The notes: generated by a model not told the origin, from the letters alone. 36,585 nt of DNA from a virus (IMGVR_UViG_3300044516_001528:1-36585), one strand, 5' to 3'; counted from the first letter of the stretch, positions 8,611-16,382 are shown. Program-made: numbers and translations.

Positions 8611-9593
8611 TGAGGAACGTACAAAAATTCAATGGTTGGGTAAACGAAGCAAGATTAACCATAAATGTTGACGTCGAAGAAATTGAGAAAATATACAAAC
8701 CAGAAAATATAGTTTTTCCTAGTTTATTATTAAAATATTTCGACAATGTAAAAATAGAAGAGATCAAAAAAAATTGTGCGGATCTTCTCGCAAAAGAATA
8801 TGATAATAGACTTAACGAGGAACTTAAATGGTTAAAATTTCCAGACAAAGTAGCAACTGGCTATCCCATAATGGAGGCACATTTCAAATTTATGGGTAAA
8901 TTTTATCCCCTCAACGTCGATGTTCCTGCAAATCTAAAAACTGAACAGAAAGGAAAAGAAGGAAATCAGATTTATATACCAATAATAGAAAACATCGCAA
9001 GAAGTATAAGAATTTTCAAAGACGATGAATCACATGAGGATATTAACAAATCAATAGAATTTCATGCAGGATTAAGTAAGGTAAAATATGACGAGGAGAA
9101 GCTTAAATATATCATAACAAAGCCTAAGGACAACTACGATTATAAAATAGTTATTCAAACGGACGGTAGTGTTCTTACAGAGGAGGAATCGAAAAAAGTA
9201 CCAAAAGAAAATATAGGTATGGATAACTCCAAAATAAAAACATACAACCTTAAACAGGGTAAACCTATAAAATTCGCTTCAAAATTAGGTGAAGATGGGT
9301 TTATTACAGGTAAAGTTTTTAGAATTATAAACAAAAAATTTAAAAAGTTCGGTAGAAGTGATAATTGGGCCATCTTTGACGACCACATAGAGATGGATCT
9401 TGAATTCGAGAGGGACGGAAAAAACCTAAAGGTTCATAAAACTTTTAAACCGGGCGACATAATTTATTTACCTCTTGGTGAAAATAAGAAATTTATAAGA
9501 TGCGAGGTTGCAAAACCTTTCTATGTTGCAAACCCAGTACTTAAAGAACCAATAAATCTAAGGGTAAAAATATCAAAACAGGACAGCATCTAA
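8610..9593 (+). CDS. Unknown protein with capsid-targeting-like N-terminus
   Basis: 327 residues. It starts MRNVQKFNGWVNE followed by ARL, the same type of tag, ending in V-N-E. The remaining sequence is soluble, rich in lysine and glutamate, with mixed helix and strand. No catalytic motif is recognised. The last 150 residues look beta-rich (for example IIYLPLGENKKFIRCEVAKP). It is translationally coupled to the gene before it by a TAATG overlap. Its 3' end overlaps the end of the convergent glycosylase gene by 21 bases. It probably enters the head with its neighbour, but its activity is unknown. Confidence 0.75.
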   Translation: MRNVQKFNGWVNEARLTINVDVEEIEKIYKPENIVFPSLLLKYFDNVKIEEIKKNCADLLAKEYDNRLNEELKWLKFPDKVATGYPIMEAHFKFMGKFYPLNVDVPANLKTEQKGKEGNQIYIPIIENIARSIRIFKDDESHEDINKSIEFHAGLSKVKYDEEKLKYIITKPKDNYDYKIVIQTDGSVLTEEESKKVPKENIGMDNSKIKTYNLKQGKPIKFASKLGEDGFITGKVFRIINKKFKKFGRSDNWAIFDDHIEMDLEFERDGKNLKVHKTFKPGDIIYLPLGENKKFIRCEVAKPFYVANPVLKEPINLRVKISKQDSI

Positions 9594-9962
9594 GTAAGCT
9601 CTAAGTTTGCTATCAGTTGGCTTTATATCGAGATTACCATTAACAAATATCTCCCAGGATTCATTACCATATATTCCTATTCCTGGTAGTTCGGTAACTC
9701 GGGTAAAGCCTTCTTTGTATCCCTTGCTCATATCTACTATCCTTCTAGCCTTCATGTTATACAAGCCTGTTGTTTTTATGATCGCTGCTAGACGTTCAAC
9801 GTCGCAATTGATTGCAGAATGGTAATCAGGAATAAGATCAAATACGGCGTCTAAAATCGGTCGTACAGATTTATTATGGGTCTGGTTTAGAAGTATACAA
9901 CAAACTAGCATCTTCCATGGATCATTAGGATAATTCTCTTGTATTAGTATTTCTCTGGTCAT
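9573..9962 (-). CDS. HhH-GPD DNA glycosylase, MBD4/thymine-glycosylase-like
   Basis: 129 residues, a minimal helix-hairpin-helix-GPD domain. The segment DPWKMLVCCILLNQT (14-28) and hairpin ELPGIGIYG (91-99) are typical, and the catalytic aspartate is probably D117 in PTDSKL. The layout resembles the C-terminal glycosylase domain of MBD4 rather than endonuclease III, and no iron-sulfur cysteine loop follows. MBD4-type enzymes remove T or U mispaired with G, so a role in repairing deaminated bases is likely. The gene converges on the plus-strand island, overlapping it by 21 bases. The superfamily is sure; substrate specificity is inferred. Confidence 0.85.
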   Translation of the reverse strand: MTREILIQENYPNDPWKMLVCCILLNQTHNKSVRPILDAVFDLIPDYHSAINCDVERLAAIIKTTGLYNMKARRIVDMSKGYKEGFTRVTELPGIGIYGNESWEIFVNGNLDIKPTDSKLRAYLDAVLF

Positions 9963-10003
9963 CTTTTTAAAATTTTATCGCAATTTAAAAAATATTTCCG
10001 GAT

Positions 10004-10030
10004 AAAAAAAATCTCCAGATTGGGAGATTT
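10004..10030 (-). terminator. Rho-independent terminator
   Basis: Directly after the stop of the 10031-10504 gene, the minus strand reads AAATCTCC, a six-base loop, GGAGATTT and a run of Ts. The perfect 8-bp stem and T-tract make this a good intrinsic terminator ending the small-gene run before the glycosylase. Confidence 0.8.
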
Positions 10031-10504
10031 TTATTTTTTCTTTTTCTTTCTATTTCTATCAACGAATTCCTTATATGAAATCATCTTCTTTTTGCCCTTT
10101 CCTTTTTTATTAGCTGCTCCCGTTCCAACAGTCAACGTGCTAAATTTGTCACCACTTCCGTTCTTTGAGTTATCATAGAAACCGGAATTTGTACCACCAT
10201 TAGTAGGGGATATTGGATTTCCCATGCCACCAACATTATCTAGTGTTGCAAGTCCAGCGGCAGGAGGAGCCGATCCACCATCCATATCCTCATCTAGTTT
10301 CTGTAAGGTAAACCCCTTGCCTTTAAGATAATCCTTTAGTTGCCATTTCTCAACACAGTAATCATTTTGGTCCAACCAATTTTCTACACAATTACACGAT
10401 TCATTACAATTACAACCATTAACGCAGGAGTCAATATTTTTTCTTTCATCTTCAATACAAACTAGATTTCTACCATTTGTACTATTACCTGTCGGATAAA
10501 ACAT
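10031..10504 (-). CDS. Cysteine-rich protein of unknown function
   Basis: 157 residues. Residues 16-51 contain eight cysteines, including C-x3-C-x-C-x3-C-x-C, which suggests a metal-binding or disulfide knot. A glycine/serine/asparagine-rich low-complexity middle follows, then a very basic tail (KKGKGKKK ... NRKKKKK). The tail contains ISYKEFVDRN, similar to the F-x-x-F tag core seen at the N-termini of neighbours but placed at the C-terminus. Nucleic-acid binding is plausible from the charge. No family is recognised. It is followed at once by an intrinsic terminator. Confidence 0.65.
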   Translation of the reverse strand: MFYPTGNSTNGRNLVCIEDERKNIDSCVNGCNCNESCNCVENWLDQNDYCVEKWQLKDYLKGKGFTLQKLDEDMDGGSAPPAAGLATLDNVGGMGNPISPTNGGTNSGFYDNSKNGSGDKFSTLTVGTGAANKKGKGKKKMISYKEFVDRNRKKKKK

Positions 10505-10505
10505 A

Positions 10506-10733
10506 TTATTCTAATATTTCTTTTATATTCTTGGCAAATATTCTAACTATATTGCCAGATTCATTCTTTGTTACGTAACCTATTATATCATTATAAGTAT
10601 CATATATTGGGCTATCAATAAGTAATTTTCTTCCCATATTATCAACAATCCAAGAATTTAATATTTTACTAACTTCCTTGCTATGAGTCATGTTTCTGAT
10701 CTCTGTAGCATTTGGTGATCCACATCCACACAT
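10506..10733 (-). CDS. Small protein of unknown function
   Basis: 75 residues starting MCGCGSPNAT, with a C-x-C pair at the extreme N-terminus. The remainder is a compact mixed fold (IIGYVTKNESGNIVRIFAKN) resembling a small beta domain. It is packed between its neighbours with gaps of one and two bases, so it belongs to the same transcript. No function is recognised. Confidence 0.6.
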   Translation of the reverse strand: MCGCGSPNATEIRNMTHSKEVSKILNSWIVDNMGRKLLIDSPIYDTYNDIIGYVTKNESGNIVRIFAKNIKEILE

Positions 10734-10735
10734 AA

Positions 10736-11161
10736 TTATCTATAGTCTCCTCTAGCCTCTTTCCTCTTTAGATATTGCCAAAGAAAGTTTAATCCTTTAG
10801 CGTAATCCTTAGCAGATTTAAAAGGGTCCGAGAATTTTTTTATATCGTTACCGTTTCCTTCTTTTACTTCCTTGGACTTTATTGGATTATATCTCCTCAC
10901 TGTACCTGAGGGATGTATGGTATAGAAAACATCACCATGCCCAAGTTCTTTTTGTTTCTTAACACTTCTCACAAACTTCATTGTGTTATTTAGCTCTTGC
11001 TGATGTGAAGTGTCCTCATCAAAACCAAGAGCCAATAGTCTTCTATACTCCCTAGATTTTCTTACCCTATCCAATTCAATTTCTCTTCTATACTCGGTTT
11101 TATATTCATATTCAGGAGAATATGATTTAAAGTCAAGAAGATGTTTCATCTGCTTCTTCAT
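10736..11161 (-). CDS. Unknown small basic protein, possible tagged N-terminus
   Basis: 141 residues. The first ATG gives MKKQMKHLLDFKSYSPEYE; an internal ATG at 11149 would give MKHLLDFKSYS, very like the N-terminus of the gene at 1-102. A clean [L/I]-x-E protease site is not obvious, so membership of the tagged set is doubtful. The rest is rich in arginine and lysine (YRREIELDRVRKSREYRRLL) and probably helical. It starts one base after the stop of the DUF3008-like gene. Confidence 0.6.
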   Translation of the reverse strand: MKKQMKHLLDFKSYSPEYEYKTEYRREIELDRVRKSREYRRLLALGFDEDTSHQQELNNTMKFVRSVKKQKELGHGDVFYTIHPSGTVRRYNPIKSKEVKEGNGNDIKKFSDPFKSAKDYAKGLNFLWQYLKRKEARGDYR

Positions 11162-11162
11162 A

Positions 11163-11531
11163 CTATTTATCGGAAAGCCAGTCTCTATAATCTTTAAGAT
11201 TCGATAGATTCTTTTTTCCTTTCTTTGTTTGTTTTGAATCTGGGTTCAAAAATGGAACTATCTTACCCGGTCCTTTAGGTTGAAATTTTGGCATTGCCGA
11301 AGATCCAATAGGTTCAAGACTAATCGGAAGATCTGCCTCATCAACATGATCCGGAAGTTTCTTATGTTTAGTCGAAGCATAAGCTTTAAGTTCCTTCTCA
11401 GTCATACTCTTGGATAACTTAACTATTTCGTCTCTATATTTGGGATTAAGTTTGGATGGTGACAATTCACCGATCCTAACTGCATATGCTTGTCCAAAAA
11501 GAGATTGTTGGGATTTACTAACCGCTGGCAT
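11163..11531 (-). CDS. DUF3008-like small protein
   Basis: 122 residues. The N-terminus MPAVSKSQQSLFGQAYAVR, then ELSPSK, SKSMTEKELKAYASTKHKKL and PDHV, matches the pattern of DUF3008 proteins, common small phage and bacterial proteins of unknown role. The C-terminal 50 residues (proline- and lysine-rich, ending LKDYRDWLSDK) are an extension. A GATATATA element lies 27 bases upstream of its start, and an intrinsic terminator precedes it, so it probably begins a transcript. The function is unknown. Confidence 0.7.
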   Translation of the reverse strand: MPAVSKSQQSLFGQAYAVRIGELSPSKLNPKYRDEIVKLSKSMTEKELKAYASTKHKKLPDHVDEADLPISLEPIGSSAMPKFQPKGPGKIVPFLNPDSKQTKKGKKNLSNLKDYRDWLSDK

Positions 11532-11550
11532 ATCAATAATTTAATTTCTA

Positions 11551-11558
11551 TATATATC
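11551..11558 (-). promoter_or_regulatory. Late-type promoter element GATATATA
   Basis: The minus-strand GATATATA begins 27 bases upstream of the ATG at 11531 and just after the terminator at 11563-11598, the expected order for a new transcript. Confidence 0.5.
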
Positions 11559-11562
11559 CAAC

Positions 11563-11598
11563 AAAAAAAAGGACTTATAAATATAAGTCCTTTTTTTT
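11563..11598. terminator. Bidirectional intrinsic terminator overlapping a stop codon
   Basis: A perfect 9-bp stem, GGACTTATA with TATAAGTCC and a two-base loop, is flanked by eight As and eight Ts, so it can act on both strands. The stop codon of the minus-strand gene ending at 11575 lies inside the stem. Confidence 0.85.
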
Positions 11599-11835
11599 CT
11601 TCTGCCATTCAGAGTCTGACATTGGTTTCTTATTAAGATCCCAATTTTTATCAGGATTGATTATCTTCTTCTTACTCTTGTACCAATCTCCAAATGTCCA
11701 TATAAATCTATTATATCCCTTACCTACAGTAGCAAATCCAGTGTCTCCTGGTTGTATAGCTATTGGTGATTGGGGTGGAACATAGGAATCAGTGTTTGAG
11801 GATTTAGATGGAGTCTTCATATCTTTCTTTGTCAT
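11575..11835 (-). CDS. Small protein of unknown function
   Basis: 86 residues from the first ATG (81 from an ATG at 11820). It holds a short conserved-looking core (GYNRFIWTFGDWYKSKKK) in a polar, serine- and proline-rich background. The start overlaps the end of the DUF4494-like gene by up to 32 bases; the internal ATG overlaps less and may be the true start. The coding sequence ends inside the terminator stem. Confidence 0.55.
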   Translation of the reverse strand: MTKKDMKTPSKSSNTDSYVPPQSPIAIQPGDTGFATVGKGYNRFIWTFGDWYKSKKKIINPDKNWDLNKKPMSDSEWQKKKKDLYL

Positions 11836-12037
11836 AGATGACAGTTTCTATTTTTGTTTTTGTGACTTGTATCGTCTCAAAGTCTCCCAGAGTTCCCTCC
11901 ATATAAGATGCAACTTTCGTTTCCACATCTAATACAGATTCCGCTGAAACTAGAAATTGTGATATAGTGTAAACCGGATCACCGTTCTTTTTAACCTCTC
12001 CTGACTCAAATCTTACTTTTGCTAAGTAGTAGCTCAT
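11804..12037 (-). CDS. DUF4494-like small protein
   Basis: 77 residues. The pattern YYLAKVRFE ... GDPVYTISQFLVSAESVLDVE ... DFETIQVTKTKI resembles DUF4494, a small family seen mainly in Bacteroidota and their phages. Its role is unknown. This supports the host inference. It is read after the histone-like gene with a 25-base A-rich gap and no Shine-Dalgarno sequence. Confidence 0.6.
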   Translation of the reverse strand: MSYYLAKVRFESGEVKKNGDPVYTISQFLVSAESVLDVETKVASYMEGTLGDFETIQVTKTKIETVIYDKERYEDSI

Positions 12038-12062
12038 GTTATGTTTTTTTAAAAGTTAGTAA

Positions 12063-12242
12063 TTATGCCGCTTTGTTTTTAGAATCCTGTACTTCGGTTC
12101 TTACTTCTTGTGCAAGTGCTTTTAATTCTTGCATAGCTTTTCTAACTCTAGTACCAGCTGCACTGTTACCTTTACTGAAGAATTTTTCAGCATCACCTTG
12201 TGTTTGCTCTAATAGAGCCTTGATTTGTTCGAATTTTTCCAT
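12063..12242 (-). CDS. Histone H1-like (Hc1-type) DNA-binding protein
   Basis: 59 residues from ATG at 12242 to TAA at 12063. It begins MEKFEQIKALLEQTQGDAEK and contains FFSKGNSAAGTRVRKAMQEL, then ALAQEVRTEVQDSKNKAA. This closely follows the pattern of the Bacteroidota histone H1-like Hc1 family, which bind DNA through a helical, alanine/lysine-rich chain. A phage copy could condense its own DNA or remodel the host nucleoid. The leader holds GATATAATAATAAA about 33 bases upstream, a variant of the local promoter element. Confidence 0.8.
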   Translation of the reverse strand: MEKFEQIKALLEQTQGDAEKFFSKGNSAAGTRVRKAMQELKALAQEVRTEVQDSKNKAA

Positions 12243-12295
12243 TTTAAATTTAATTTTAATTTATTATTATATCAATGATTTCACAAAAAGTTCCC

Positions 12296-12841
12296 TTATC
12301 TACTTATAATTAATGATTTTTCACTTGAGCCAGTTTGAACCGACCAATTTTTGCCGAGTTGAGACACACATATCGACTTCATATACTCTATGTATTCACC
12401 CTTACCTTTATATTCCAAATTGTCTTGCAAATTATCATACATCCTTACAACCTTAGGATTGAAAGAAAGGTAATCCAGAACACATTTGAATATCTGCTCC
12501 ATGAGTCTAGATAGCTCATTTCCATCAACAAGAAATTCAGAACTACTAACCGAAGGTATATCCTCCTTATCAACTGCTATATCCTCTATAAGTTCATGGC
12601 CTATTTGGTTTATGTTAAGCACACAATAAGAATTTTTAGCACCCTCTATAGGCTCATTCTCAGAATATTTACCTATTATAAGATGGTATCCCATTTCATG
12701 TTCCTCGTCTTCGCTATCAAGACTGAAGAAATAATGATATACATCACTTACTTTCTTCATCAGGAATGGTGATGTACCAAATCCGTCATTCTCATTAACC
12801 GGACTTGTAAATTGATCAAATGATGCAATAAACTTTTTCAT
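12296..12841 (-). CDS. Unknown protein with capsid-targeting-like N-terminus
   Basis: 181 residues. It starts MKKFIASFDQFTSPVNE followed by ND, matching the tag with F-x-x-F and V-N-E. The remainder is acidic, mixed helix and strand (YHLIIGKYSENEP, SYCVLNINQIGHELIEDIAV), without a recognised motif. It sits two bases downstream of the ligase/NMNAT fusion gene, so it is cotranscribed with it. A packaged protein is inferred. Confidence 0.7.
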   Translation of the reverse strand: MKKFIASFDQFTSPVNENDGFGTSPFLMKKVSDVYHYFFSLDSEDEEHEMGYHLIIGKYSENEPIEGAKNSYCVLNINQIGHELIEDIAVDKEDIPSVSSSEFLVDGNELSRLMEQIFKCVLDYLSFNPKVVRMYDNLQDNLEYKGKGEYIEYMKSICVSQLGKNWSVQTGSSEKSLIISR

Positions 12842-12843
12842 TT

Positions 12844-14877
12844 TTATTCTTGGTTATTTTTTTCCATTTCTTCATGAATTTCAGATTCCGTTATAAGTTC
12901 CGAATTTTCAAATTCACCCTCGTCTTCCTCCTTAATTCCAGTACCTTTCTGTGCATCTATTAATGAATTATAAACATTGGCAACAGCCTGAGGTACAAGC
13001 TTTTTGAACCCAACATAATCTTCGGATTCTATTTTCTTTCTAACGTCACTACCACTCGACGATCTTTTAGTTTGTATTATCTTTATATCTTCAGGGAAAT
13101 CACCACCTGCCTTTTTGAGGTAGTCAGCTTGTTTATTGTAGTCCTCTATCCTATCGTCACCAGCCCCTATGGTTTTAGGAATAAATCCATGTTCCTTAGC
13201 CTTTCCGTATATAGGTCCAAGAAGACCCCTATTGACAACAAAATAACCAGAAATCTTTCCAGGATTATCTTTAACTATTCCCTCCATATAGCGGGATATT
13301 AATTTCTCATCGTATGGGGATTTACCAGATTTATTATGTCCCGGATGAACTACAGCAATAATACTAGGCAGGTCATTCTCCTTGTATAACTGATCAACCA
13401 TTTTTAAATGTCCATTATGAAAAGGTTGAAATCTACCAACAAGTAGATTAACAGGTTGGAGCTTTTTTTCTTCCTTGTCGCTGTCCTCGTTGATTTCTTT
13501 TGATTTATCTTTCTTGCTAGTGTCTATCGTTTCTAAAGCTGAAATAAATTCGTTGTAAGAATAAAAAGGATCGTCAGTATCAGATTCCTCAGAATTATCA
13601 GATTCGCTAGTAACATAATCTATTTTCTTGGAAGATAGATTATTTTTCTTGAAATCCATAAATGATGGTATAGCTTCAGATTCCTGTATAGCGGGTTTGG
13701 TTTCCTTAGCAACAACTCTTTCTATATCGCTAACAACTATATTAAATTGATCTATTATACCAGAAGTTATTATTCCACTGGCTCTTTTTCTTATCTTTCT
13801 AAATGAGTTAAGCATAAGTTTAAATAGGGACTCGTAGGAATCGTCGGTATCAAGATATTTAAGAACTCTTTTATCCTTTATCATATCAAGATTCAACCTA
13901 AATTCATCTTTCTTCAAGTAATCAGGCTCTTGAAAATCAGCTCCCCTGTATTTATAGGCATATTCACCTAGAAATTTAACGAAAACGTCAGACATAAAAG
14001 AAATGTATCTCTCGTCGTCAGTATTACCCGAAACGTTAAACGACTCAACACCTTCCTCCAATATGAAATTCATAATATCCATTATAGTAAGACCAAGAAA
14101 ATCGCTAGGTTTTTCATCAGATCTTCTGCTATATTTTTCCTTTGCCATTTCCGTGAATACTGGATCCACCATCTTGGATAATATTGGTTCCTTCCCATTA
14201 TCTTCCTCACCGAATCTAAAAACTATTCCCTCTATCGGTTTATCAAGATCGTTATTAAGTGCACTAGTCTTAGCTTCTGGATTAAGAACACCAATTATGT
14301 ACCTAACAAAACTTTTAGTTTTAAATTCGGAAACTAATTGATCAAAAGGAGTTCGAAGAAAATCGAGGATCTGATTTTTCTGATCCTCGGTTAGCATACC
14401 CTGGAATATTATGGGAGGTCTTTCAACACCAAGAATATCAGCCCAGTTATCAAGTTGTTCCTGATCCTGTATTGTCGAAGCTGGTTTACCATTTTCGTTT
14501 TTGGTGTGTATATATGAAAGTATCAGATTGTTCTTAGGCAATCTATCATAAGCAATCTCCACAGGTTGATTATTTGAAAAATACTCAAGACCGAATCTCC
14601 ATCCTCTAGGAATCTCATTAAGTATATGCGGAGGAAGTGATTCTATATAATTTATAGGCTTCTCGTAATATTTCATAAGGGTACGATCAACAAGAGTTAT
14701 TGGATATCTCTGATCTCTCTTATAAAAATTAAATCTACCAGTTTCTGAATTTCTTTCAAAAACAAAAGCAGAACCGTCCATTTTTTCATTAATGGTCACA
14801 TAGGAGTTAAAGAGATTATCGATGAAATCCTTACCCTTTTTGTTATAAATATCATATAAATGACTAATCCCTGCCAT
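12844..14877 (-). CDS. Fusion of an ATP-dependent-type polynucleotide ligase domain and an NMN adenylyltransferase-like domain
   Basis: 677 residues. The N-terminal part has the covalent nucleotidyltransferase motifs of RNA and DNA ligases: motif I K32-M-D-G (INEKMDGSAFVF), motif IIIa GWRFGLEYF (92-100), motif IV EGIVFRF (216-222) and a lysine motif V near K235 (LSKMVD). A helical region and a long acidic serine-rich linker (about 420-475) follow. The C-terminal domain begins LLVGRFQPFHNGHLKMV (478-494), the H-x-G-H nucleotide-binding motif of NMNAT/cytidylyltransferases, and has RSSSGSDVRKKI (605-616) as the second motif. It may join or adenylate RNA ends and make NAD or a related dinucleotide. 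The next gene downstream is tagged (12296), and the upstream neighbour is a Pol-beta-type nucleotidyltransferase. Substrates are unknown. Confidence 0.8.
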   Translation of the reverse strand: MAGISHLYDIYNKKGKDFIDNLFNSYVTINEKMDGSAFVFERNSETGRFNFYKRDQRYPITLVDRTLMKYYEKPINYIESLPPHILNEIPRGWRFGLEYFSNNQPVEIAYDRLPKNNLILSYIHTKNENGKPASTIQDQEQLDNWADILGVERPPIIFQGMLTEDQKNQILDFLRTPFDQLVSEFKTKSFVRYIIGVLNPEAKTSALNNDLDKPIEGIVFRFGEEDNGKEPILSKMVDPVFTEMAKEKYSRRSDEKPSDFLGLTIMDIMNFILEEGVESFNVSGNTDDERYISFMSDVFVKFLGEYAYKYRGADFQEPDYLKKDEFRLNLDMIKDKRVLKYLDTDDSYESLFKLMLNSFRKIRKRASGIITSGIIDQFNIVVSDIERVVAKETKPAIQESEAIPSFMDFKKNNLSSKKIDYVTSESDNSEESDTDDPFYSYNEFISALETIDTSKKDKSKEINEDSDKEEKKLQPVNLLVGRFQPFHNGHLKMVDQLYKENDLPSIIAVVHPGHNKSGKSPYDEKLISRYMEGIVKDNPGKISGYFVVNRGLLGPIYGKAKEHGFIPKTIGAGDDRIEDYNKQADYLKKAGGDFPEDIKIIQTKRSSSGSDVRKKIESEDYVGFKKLVPQAVANVYNSLIDAQKGTGIKEEDEGEFENSELITESEIHEEMEKNNQE

Positions 14878-14898
14878 AAGTAGCTTTTTTAATGTTTA

Positions 14899-15831
14899 TT
14901 ATTGTATTCTGTTAATCTCTGTAGGTATTTCTAGTCCAACCCTCTGTAAAAATTCCACAAATCTTTCCTTTATTTCTGGTAATTTGTTTATAAGTTCAAA
15001 CTCAGGAGAAGTTATTATTTTAAATAACTGTTCAAAAGTTTTAACATCATCAGTAGTATAACCTTTACCTAAAGCAAAATCTATAAATTCCTGAGGATCA
15101 TTAGTAACAAATCTTTCGCTTCCTTCTATTTTCTTAGGATTCTTTAATCTGTCTTTTATCTTCCCTCTGTAAGATTTTGTATGCCAATATAGACCATCGC
15201 TTAAAATAAGAACAGGTGTGTTATAATCCAAGACCTCACCAATTTCATTTCTCTCCATAATCTCCTTCCTTGCCGACAATATCGCGGCTAGTAACCAGTT
15301 TCTATGTGCCGATTTATATTTACTTTCCCTCGTTTTGTAATTTGGTGAATAATATATAAAATCTGCCCATTTCATGTCTGACAGTGGTATAAGATCAAGT
15401 TGAACTAATCCATTATTCTTGTCACCATTTATTGGCCACCCCAGACTAACTATATTGAGACCCTTCAGATAATTTATCTCAGTAGTAAATCCAAGAATAT
15501 CGCCAATACCATTTTTTATTTTATCGTAAATAAACCCAGAACATTCCTTTCTTTCTATCCCATTATCCAGAGAGTACCAAGTTGCATCATAACCAATATC
15601 CAAATCTCCCGATGTATCATCAGGATTTTCTTTCTTCCCTATGCTACCAATGATAACATACTGATCATTTATTTTGTTTGGGTCTATACCGATGAGAGGA
15701 AAAAGATTTTCCTGAATACTTTTTAGCGTTTCGGAAAATTCGTCCTCCCTTATTCTTCTAGAAGTTTTTATAGCTGCCCCTCCCTCGAATATTGAACTAA
15801 ATCTAGCAAAATCGATAATCCTATTACTCAT
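14899..15831 (-). CDS. Pol-beta-superfamily nucleotidyltransferase with capsid-targeting-like N-terminus
   Basis: 310 residues. The superfamily signature is present: G62-S63, then D76-L-D78 (SGDLDIGYD), and the third carboxylate D146 in VQLDLIPL. Proteins of this fold transfer a nucleotide to RNA, protein or small molecules. The N-terminus MSNRIIDFARFSSIFE followed by GG fits the tag with I-F-E, so the enzyme may be packaged and injected. The last base of its start overlaps the stop region of the gene upstream (15831), and it is followed by the ligase/NMNAT fusion. An RNA-repair or RNA-modifying unit is one reading; a toxin-type transferase is another. Confidence 0.8.
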   Translation of the reverse strand: MSNRIIDFARFSSIFEGGAAIKTSRRIREDEFSETLKSIQENLFPLIGIDPNKINDQYVIIGSIGKKENPDDTSGDLDIGYDATWYSLDNGIERKECSGFIYDKIKNGIGDILGFTTEINYLKGLNIVSLGWPINGDKNNGLVQLDLIPLSDMKWADFIYYSPNYKTRESKYKSAHRNWLLAAILSARKEIMERNEIGEVLDYNTPVLILSDGLYWHTKSYRGKIKDRLKNPKKIEGSERFVTNDPQEFIDFALGKGYTTDDVKTFEQLFKIITSPEFELINKLPEIKERFVEFLQRVGLEIPTEINRIQ

Positions 15832-16382
15832 TATCTTTTTTTCCTAGTTTTTTTATAATATGAATTCATTACATCCTTTAGATAATCTCTGTATATTTCC
15901 TCATCCTTGGATTTAGGATTTTGAGGTGAAAAATCATCACCAAAATATTTTTTACCTCTCAGAACACCAGACTTATAAAATTCCTCAGCATCCTGCTCAG
16001 TCACATTTTTATTCTCTATATGCTCAGCTTCCCATTTTTTAATAATCTCATCTTTTCTTCTTCTTATTTCGTCCTTGTCAAGATCCTTCCAAGATTTAGT
16101 ATCTTCACCAGGGGAAAGAAAATCTATAAAGGAAGCAGTTCCTTTTGCAACAGCTCCTGTAACAACAGCAATTGCGCGGGAAGCACTTTTCATACTGGAA
16201 AGGTTAGGATCAGAATCGCTATAATAGCTGCTATATCCGCTATCACCAATACCTATCTGATTTCCAATTTTTCTAAGCCATCTTGTGAAAGATGTTTTTC
16301 CGTGAGCATCATAATATTCAGAATTTCCATATGATTCTTGGATATTAGATTTATTGAATTCATCAAAAGATTTTATAGTCAT
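15831..16382 (-). CDS. Unknown protein with capsid-targeting-like N-terminus
   Basis: 183 residues. It begins MTIKSFDEFNKSNIQE followed by S, the tag with I-Q-E. A small-residue segment (AIAVVTGAVAKGTASFIDFL, about 68-87) could be an amphipathic or weakly hydrophobic helix. A highly charged helical C-terminus follows, ending KKTRKKR. No family is recognised. A GATATATA element lies 26 bases upstream, so it leads the transcript with the nucleotidyltransferase and the ligase fusion. Confidence 0.7.
   Translation of the reverse strand: MTIKSFDEFNKSNIQESYGNSEYYDAHGKTSFTRWLRKIGNQIGIGDSGYSSYYSDSDPNLSSMKSASRAIAVVTGAVAKGTASFIDFLSPGEDTKSWKDLDKDEIRRRKDEIIKKWEAEHIENKNVTEQDAEEFYKSGVLRGKKYFGDDFSPQNPKSKDEEIYRDYLKDVMNSYYKKTRKKR

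Noticed and set aside
12019-12309. 96-residue plus-strand open frame
   Set aside because: It is antisense to the 59-residue histone H1-like gene, which reads far more like a real protein.
13072-13302. 76-residue plus-strand open frame
   Set aside because: It is antisense to the NMNAT-like domain of the ligase fusion and has no support.
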